This document shows, piece by piece, positions 60,101 through 64,000 of a stretch of 64,000 bases of DNA. The notes beneath the pieces are model-generated. The model had not been told where the DNA came from. It was given only the letters and a program-made list of their open reading frames with translations, and searched no databases. The first letter of the stretch is position 1; each line of letters begins with the position of its first letter. Source of the stretch: Lingula anatina (taxonomy: Eukaryota; Brachiopoda; Lingulata; Lingulida; Lingulidae); assembly GCF_001039355.2 (NCBI RefSeq), contig NW_019775502.1:134958-198957 (forward strand), in the 5' to 3' direction. The position numbers were made by a program, and so were the translations under genes.

Positions 60101-60187
60101 TCAGTTCTAAAAGACATATTTTGGTAAGGTTTGTATATTGGTGAAAAGAAGCTTCATCTTCGGAGTGAGAATATTAATGGTAAGGTG
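57145..60187. other. Former SSUH2 upstream region and spacer to TMA7
   Basis: Without the transposon this DNA would directly precede SSUH2, so any distal SSUH2 promoter parts are probably in its first few hundred bases. Two possible exons are seen but not joined: 57732-57943 (MHYYQENEILQREM...NHFNLSQ, donor GTAAGA) and 58475-58591 (+) (FKPALVQIQAEDNRL...IIDQYL stop). Their phases do not fit, so no gene is called. Confidence 0.4.
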
Positions 60188-61372
60188 TTATTTCCCAGAT
60201 TTTTTTATTCCACCACCAGCTGCAAAAGAAAAGAAAAGACCAATTGTTAAAATACCACAAAATTTACCAACTTCACCGAAATGTTGGTATTTCACAGCCA
60301 TTTCTTGGGTTCAAAAATGATTAGTGATGAAATTCCACAGATTATACTATACTACATTAGCTATAAGGCAAAAGTAACTGACCCGTCGATTTGGTGTCAG
60401 ACTAGCAAAAAGATGAGAAATTACCTGCCTGATTGCAGTAATGAAAATTTCAGTTTTTTTTAATTTGTACTTCAGTTGTAATTTAAAGATGTCATCTTAG
60501 GACTACTAGTCAATTCTGATTTAAGTAGATTTCTACTTATAAATCTGAGTCACTAACTGGCTGGACAGTTGGGTTGCAGACTATTTAGACCCAACATTGA
60601 GACTGTGCTGACCACATTGAGACTGTGCTGACCCAGTCACTTAAGGAGTCACTACAGATTTTGTAGAGTTTAACCAGTTAGCTATGAGCACATAACCAAC
60701 CTAAAGGTCCCCCTTTTGCAGCTTTCTGTTTTAATTCTTGCAGGGCTTTCTGTTCTTCCTTTTGCTTCTGTTTGAATGCCAAATCTTCCTGAAATTATTA
60801 TTAAAATGGAAATACATTAGTCATACAGATAGACACAAATAACTCACACTAGTGAAAAATAACTGGTTTACTTTTAATTAAAATAACAACAAAAAAAAGC
60901 TGGATTCTGCAACAGTGCATCTTATCAATGGCTCATTGTAACTATGCTGACAAATGTATTCAGGACAGAAGAATTTAGCGTAGCATCATGCTAAGCATGA
61001 AGCTCTAAAGTGCTTATACTTTCAACACCAATGCCTCTTTCTGAACAGCAGACTAACAGATCCCCGAATCATATATGGCGACCAACTTAAGCTTGCCTTT
61101 TAATTCCTGATTAGACATTGAATAGATTCCAGTGGGTCGGCCATATCTGTTAGTCCGCTGTTCTGAATACGCTCTACGGTTCACTGACTCCGGGTTCCAA
61201 TAGCAAATTTCTACTTTTACGCAATGCATCAGAAGAGATGAAAGTAGCAACTGAGCTATCAAGACTGTCAATACAAACAATATCTTTACTGTTTTCTGTC
61301 TCAGATTCTAATTTGCTTTAATGAAAATATTCAACTAAAATTAATTAATTATAATTGAAAGAGAACATATGT

Positions 61373-61424
<52 letters not shown>

Positions 61425-61616
61425 TGCAATGCTAGAACCTTCAACAGGGACTGTTTATTCTGATTATCCATCTAATATTAGACTTACTTCATCCAAATCT
61501 TTGGGTCCCTTCTTTGCCTGCTTCAAGGGCTTCTTTTTTCCTCCTGAAAAAAGGCTCTGGGATTAATTTGCTGCATTTTATTTCAGATTTGTTCCATACG
61601 TGTGTGTGTGTGTGTA

Positions 61617-61688
<72 letters not shown>

Positions 61689-61809
61689 NNNNNNNNNNNN
61701 NNNNNNNNNNNNNNNNNNNNNNNNNNNNNNNNNNNNNNNNNNNNNNNNNNNNNNNNNNNNNNNNNNNNNNNNNNNNNNNNNNNNNNNNNNNNNNNNNNNN
61801 NNNNNNNNN

Positions 61810-61854
<45 letters not shown>

Positions 61855-62281
61855 TATGGACTTACTAGTAACCACTTATGTCCTACAAGAAATGTTTATT
61901 GAATTCAACTTTTACATACAACGTACAACCACAGTGGTAAAAAACATAAGTCATCATGATTTTTGGTGGGAGCAGAAGTTGAGAAATTATGTACGTGCGT
62001 GGTTTCAAAGCAAGGTTATAGTGTTTATCGCCATTAACTTGTGTCGTAGTTACTTACTGACCAAATTTTGACTAACGCTGTAGTAATACTACTAATGAAC
62101 GACAAACTAAAATATGGCGGATTTTGACACTAATTCAACAACAAATATCAACAAAAGAAATCTAACTGAAATGCAATCCATCATATTATTCTCAGTCTTC
62201 AAAGTATCTTGTAATTCACCAACAAATACAGGAAAAACTTGTGAATGAAAACGGTTACAATTTACCTTGTCTTCCTGACAT
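60188..62281 (-). CDS. TMA7: Translation machinery-associated protein 7 (63 aa, 4 exons)
   Basis: TMA7 is a small, very basic, conserved eukaryotic protein that associates with ribosomes; the yeast homologue affects translation. Exons on the minus strand: 62266-62281, 61488-61543, 60701-60788, 60188-60219; GT-AG, phases agree, 64 codons including stop. The protein starts MSGRQGGKKKPLKQAKKG, continues [33 protein letters not shown], and ends AGGGIKKSGK, matching the family along its length (human 64 aa). The coding exons are far too short to appear as open frames on their own. Intron 1 contains the GA microsatellite and N gap; intron 2 contains a GT microsatellite. Confidence 0.96.
61370..61422. 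repeat. GT microsatellite in TMA7 intron 2
   Basis: About 24 GT units. Confidence 0.95.
61600..61850. repeat. GT/GA microsatellite with a 121-bp N gap in TMA7 intron 1
   Basis: GTGT then long GA runs on both sides of N at 61689-61809. The gap is most simply unresolved GA repeat. Frames through it give Arg-Glu or Leu-Ser repeats only. Confidence 0.95.
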
Positions 62282-62767
62282 AATTAAAACCTTGTAATGT
62301 CCCTATTGGCGCGTGTTGCCTATGGAAAATACGTCACTTCCGCTTAAGTACTGCGCGACTGCTGCATCAGCTCGATAAACAAATTCACTCCAATTGTATT
62401 TTTTTGTTGTGGCAGCGTTATCTCATAACACGAAAATGTTTATTCCAGCATTATATAAGCGGATAAAGAAATAGATCCTGTTTTATCTACTGTGTATCTA
62501 TACCTTTCAGTGAGGGTAGGGCCTATTGTGCCGGTCTCAGCAATCACAATGCATTGTGCCCAGTCGCATCCCTACACAGCTAGTGCTCAGAAACCAAATG
62601 TCATCTCAAGCCAGGGAGACACCCGAATATCATTTTCAGCAATCCACTGAATTACTGAAGCAATTAACTTTTACATTTCTATCTATATGTAATGTTATCT
62701 TAACTTTCATAGACTCTAAAATCTCAAGCACATTTAGAGCTTAATTTTGGAGCCTTGGACTTGGGAC
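62282..62767. promoter_or_regulatory. TMA7 upstream region, promoter presumed
   Basis: Lies directly 5' of the TMA7 ATG (minus strand). Contains a GC-richer patch (62300-62370: GGCGCG, GCGCGAC) but no TATA box close to the start. No other gene seen. Confidence 0.35.
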
Positions 62768-63321
62768 TACAATAAAAAGAAAAAGCAGGGCAAGTAAAGA
62801 TTACTTGTCTTGAAACCGTTTGTTGAATTTGTTTATATGATAGATAGGGCCCGCTTTTCCGATATATAGCCTACGTTGCCAAATAACGTGAAGGTGTTGT
62901 TTTTTTTTATTTCATTGTTTGTTGTCCTTTGTCACGACTCTTTGGGTGAGTACGACGTTGTATAGGCCTATGTGCGCATGCATGTTTTTCTGTCGCACAT
63001 TCTTCTTTGTTACGAAAATATGATACAGTACATACGTTACCGATACATACGTTACCATGCCGTATGTACGTTACCATGTCGGTAACGTAGACTACGTATC
63101 ATATTAACGTAACAAAGAAGAATGAGCGACGTAATAACAAGCATGCGCACATATACAATGCAACCACAGAGTCGCGACAACACAGAGAACAAACAATGAA
63201 ATCAGAAAACAATACCTTCACGTTATTTGGTAGCGTAAATATCTATCATATAAACAATTTCAACAAACGGTTTCAAGACAAGTAATCTTTACTTGCCCTG
63301 CTTTCCCTTTTTATTGTAATG
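62768..63321. repeat. Near-perfect palindrome, arms of about 270 bp
   Basis: The left arm from CTACAATAAAAAG and the right arm ending CTTTTTATTGTAATG are inverted copies through landmarks such as GCAAGTAAAGATTACTTGTC, AACCGTTTGTTGAA, ATATGATAGATA, AAATAACGTGAAGGT and TTCTTCTTTGTTACG. The centre near 63060 is itself rich in GTAACGTA/TACGTTAC. No coding capacity. Likely a fold-back or MITE-derived inverted repeat. Confidence 0.8.
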
Positions 63322-63880
63322 TAGTAGGCCTATACCATAAGAATAAGGCGTTTGCCCACAAAACGGACAACAAACAATAAAAATAAGTATTAACACGCTA
63401 CATGGTAAGCGGATGCCTCTTCCGAAGAGAGTCCAGGGGCCGAAAGCTTGTATTATATTTGACATCTGTAAAGTAGATCTTCAGAGAGTAATAATACTTA
63501 TATTTTCCTTAAGATCTATACGGTGAATTGAAACGAATTCACAATATTTGGTAACGTATGTATAATGGATCATATTTACGTAACAAATAAGAATGAGCGA
63601 TGTAAAAACATGCGTGCGCAACATATACAACGTCGCACGCACTCACAAAGTCATGAAAACAGAGAACAATCCATGAAATTAGAAAACAACACCTTCATAT
63701 TTTTGGTCACGTATGTATCAGTAACGTATGTATCATATGAACAATTTTCACAGATAGTTGAAGGCAAGAAATTATTTTTGTCCCGTTTTCTTTTATTGTA
63801 ATGTAACACTAAGAGATGTGTTGGCCCACAAAACAAAAGACAACCAATGAAAATAGAATAAATAAATATTTACTGTAGGA
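63322..63880 (+). repeat. Diverged third copy of the palindrome arm, tandem with the right arm
   Basis: Words of the right arm recur about 470-480 bp downstream: AACAAA(G/T)AAGAATGAGCG at 63112 and 63581, TTTTATTGTAATGTA at about 63308 and 63790, GCCCACAAAAC at about 63354 and 63824. Divergence is greater than between the two arms. Confidence 0.7.
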
Positions 63881-64000
63881 TAACAGGTTAGCTTCACATT
63901 GAACAACCCCCCTGGAACAGGGGATCATTTTTACTCCTTTAACGGAAAAAGTTGAGACATATAGGGTCTATACTTTTCTCGCCATAACTATCGTTTTTCC

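Noticed and set aside
61489-62071. Frames of Arg-Glu or Leu-Ser repeats across the N gap
   Set aside because: Translation of a GA microsatellite; the real content is TMA7 exon 2 and intron 1 on the minus strand.

Overview
The window is metazoan nuclear DNA: intron-rich genes with GT-AG junctions, AT-rich spacers, abundant microsatellites and many short mobile elements. Protein similarity (SPRTN, ATP5F1C, SSUH2, TMA7), secreted low-complexity and cysteine-rich proteins, and repeat style suggest a marine invertebrate, most likely a mollusc or another lophotrochozoan. That placement is inference. No bacterial, CRISPR or operon-like content was seen.

Left third (1-25 kb): simple repeats and MITE-like elements; a small secreted, strongly basic eight-cysteine protein gene (4349-11888) whose promoter and first exon appear twice in a 3-kb duplication; a tRNA-Pro(UGG) gene (minus strand, about 13.97 kb); and a two-exon gene for a secreted alanine-rich helical protein (19760-21101).

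Middle (25.5-41.3 kb): three housekeeping-type genes. SPRTN (minus, uninterrupted reading frame) is head-to-head with ATP5F1C (plus, 7 exons), and ATP5F1C is tail-to-tail with SSUH2 (minus, 12 exons).

The main discovery is at 41339-57138: a 15.8-kb DNA transposon with 75-bp terminal inverted repeats differing at one base and a perfect 6-bp target-site duplication (GATCTT). It carries two intact, convergent, intron-containing genes: an IS3-like DDE integrase/transposase (398 aa) and a 321-aa protein with two ubiquitin-like-looking segments and an all-cysteine RING. Older repeats (a broken LINE, a fold-back element, MITEs) are nested inside. The element sits 78 bp upstream of the SSUH2 start codon.

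Right end (57.1-64 kb): a four-exon TMA7 gene on the minus strand (60188-62281), with a GA microsatellite and N gap in its first intron, followed by a 550-bp palindrome and a diverged tandem copy.

All three isolated single-N positions (6515, 18279, 54532) lie exactly at the edge of a local duplication. This suggests that those duplications are overlapping contig or haplotype ends rather than real tandem repeats.
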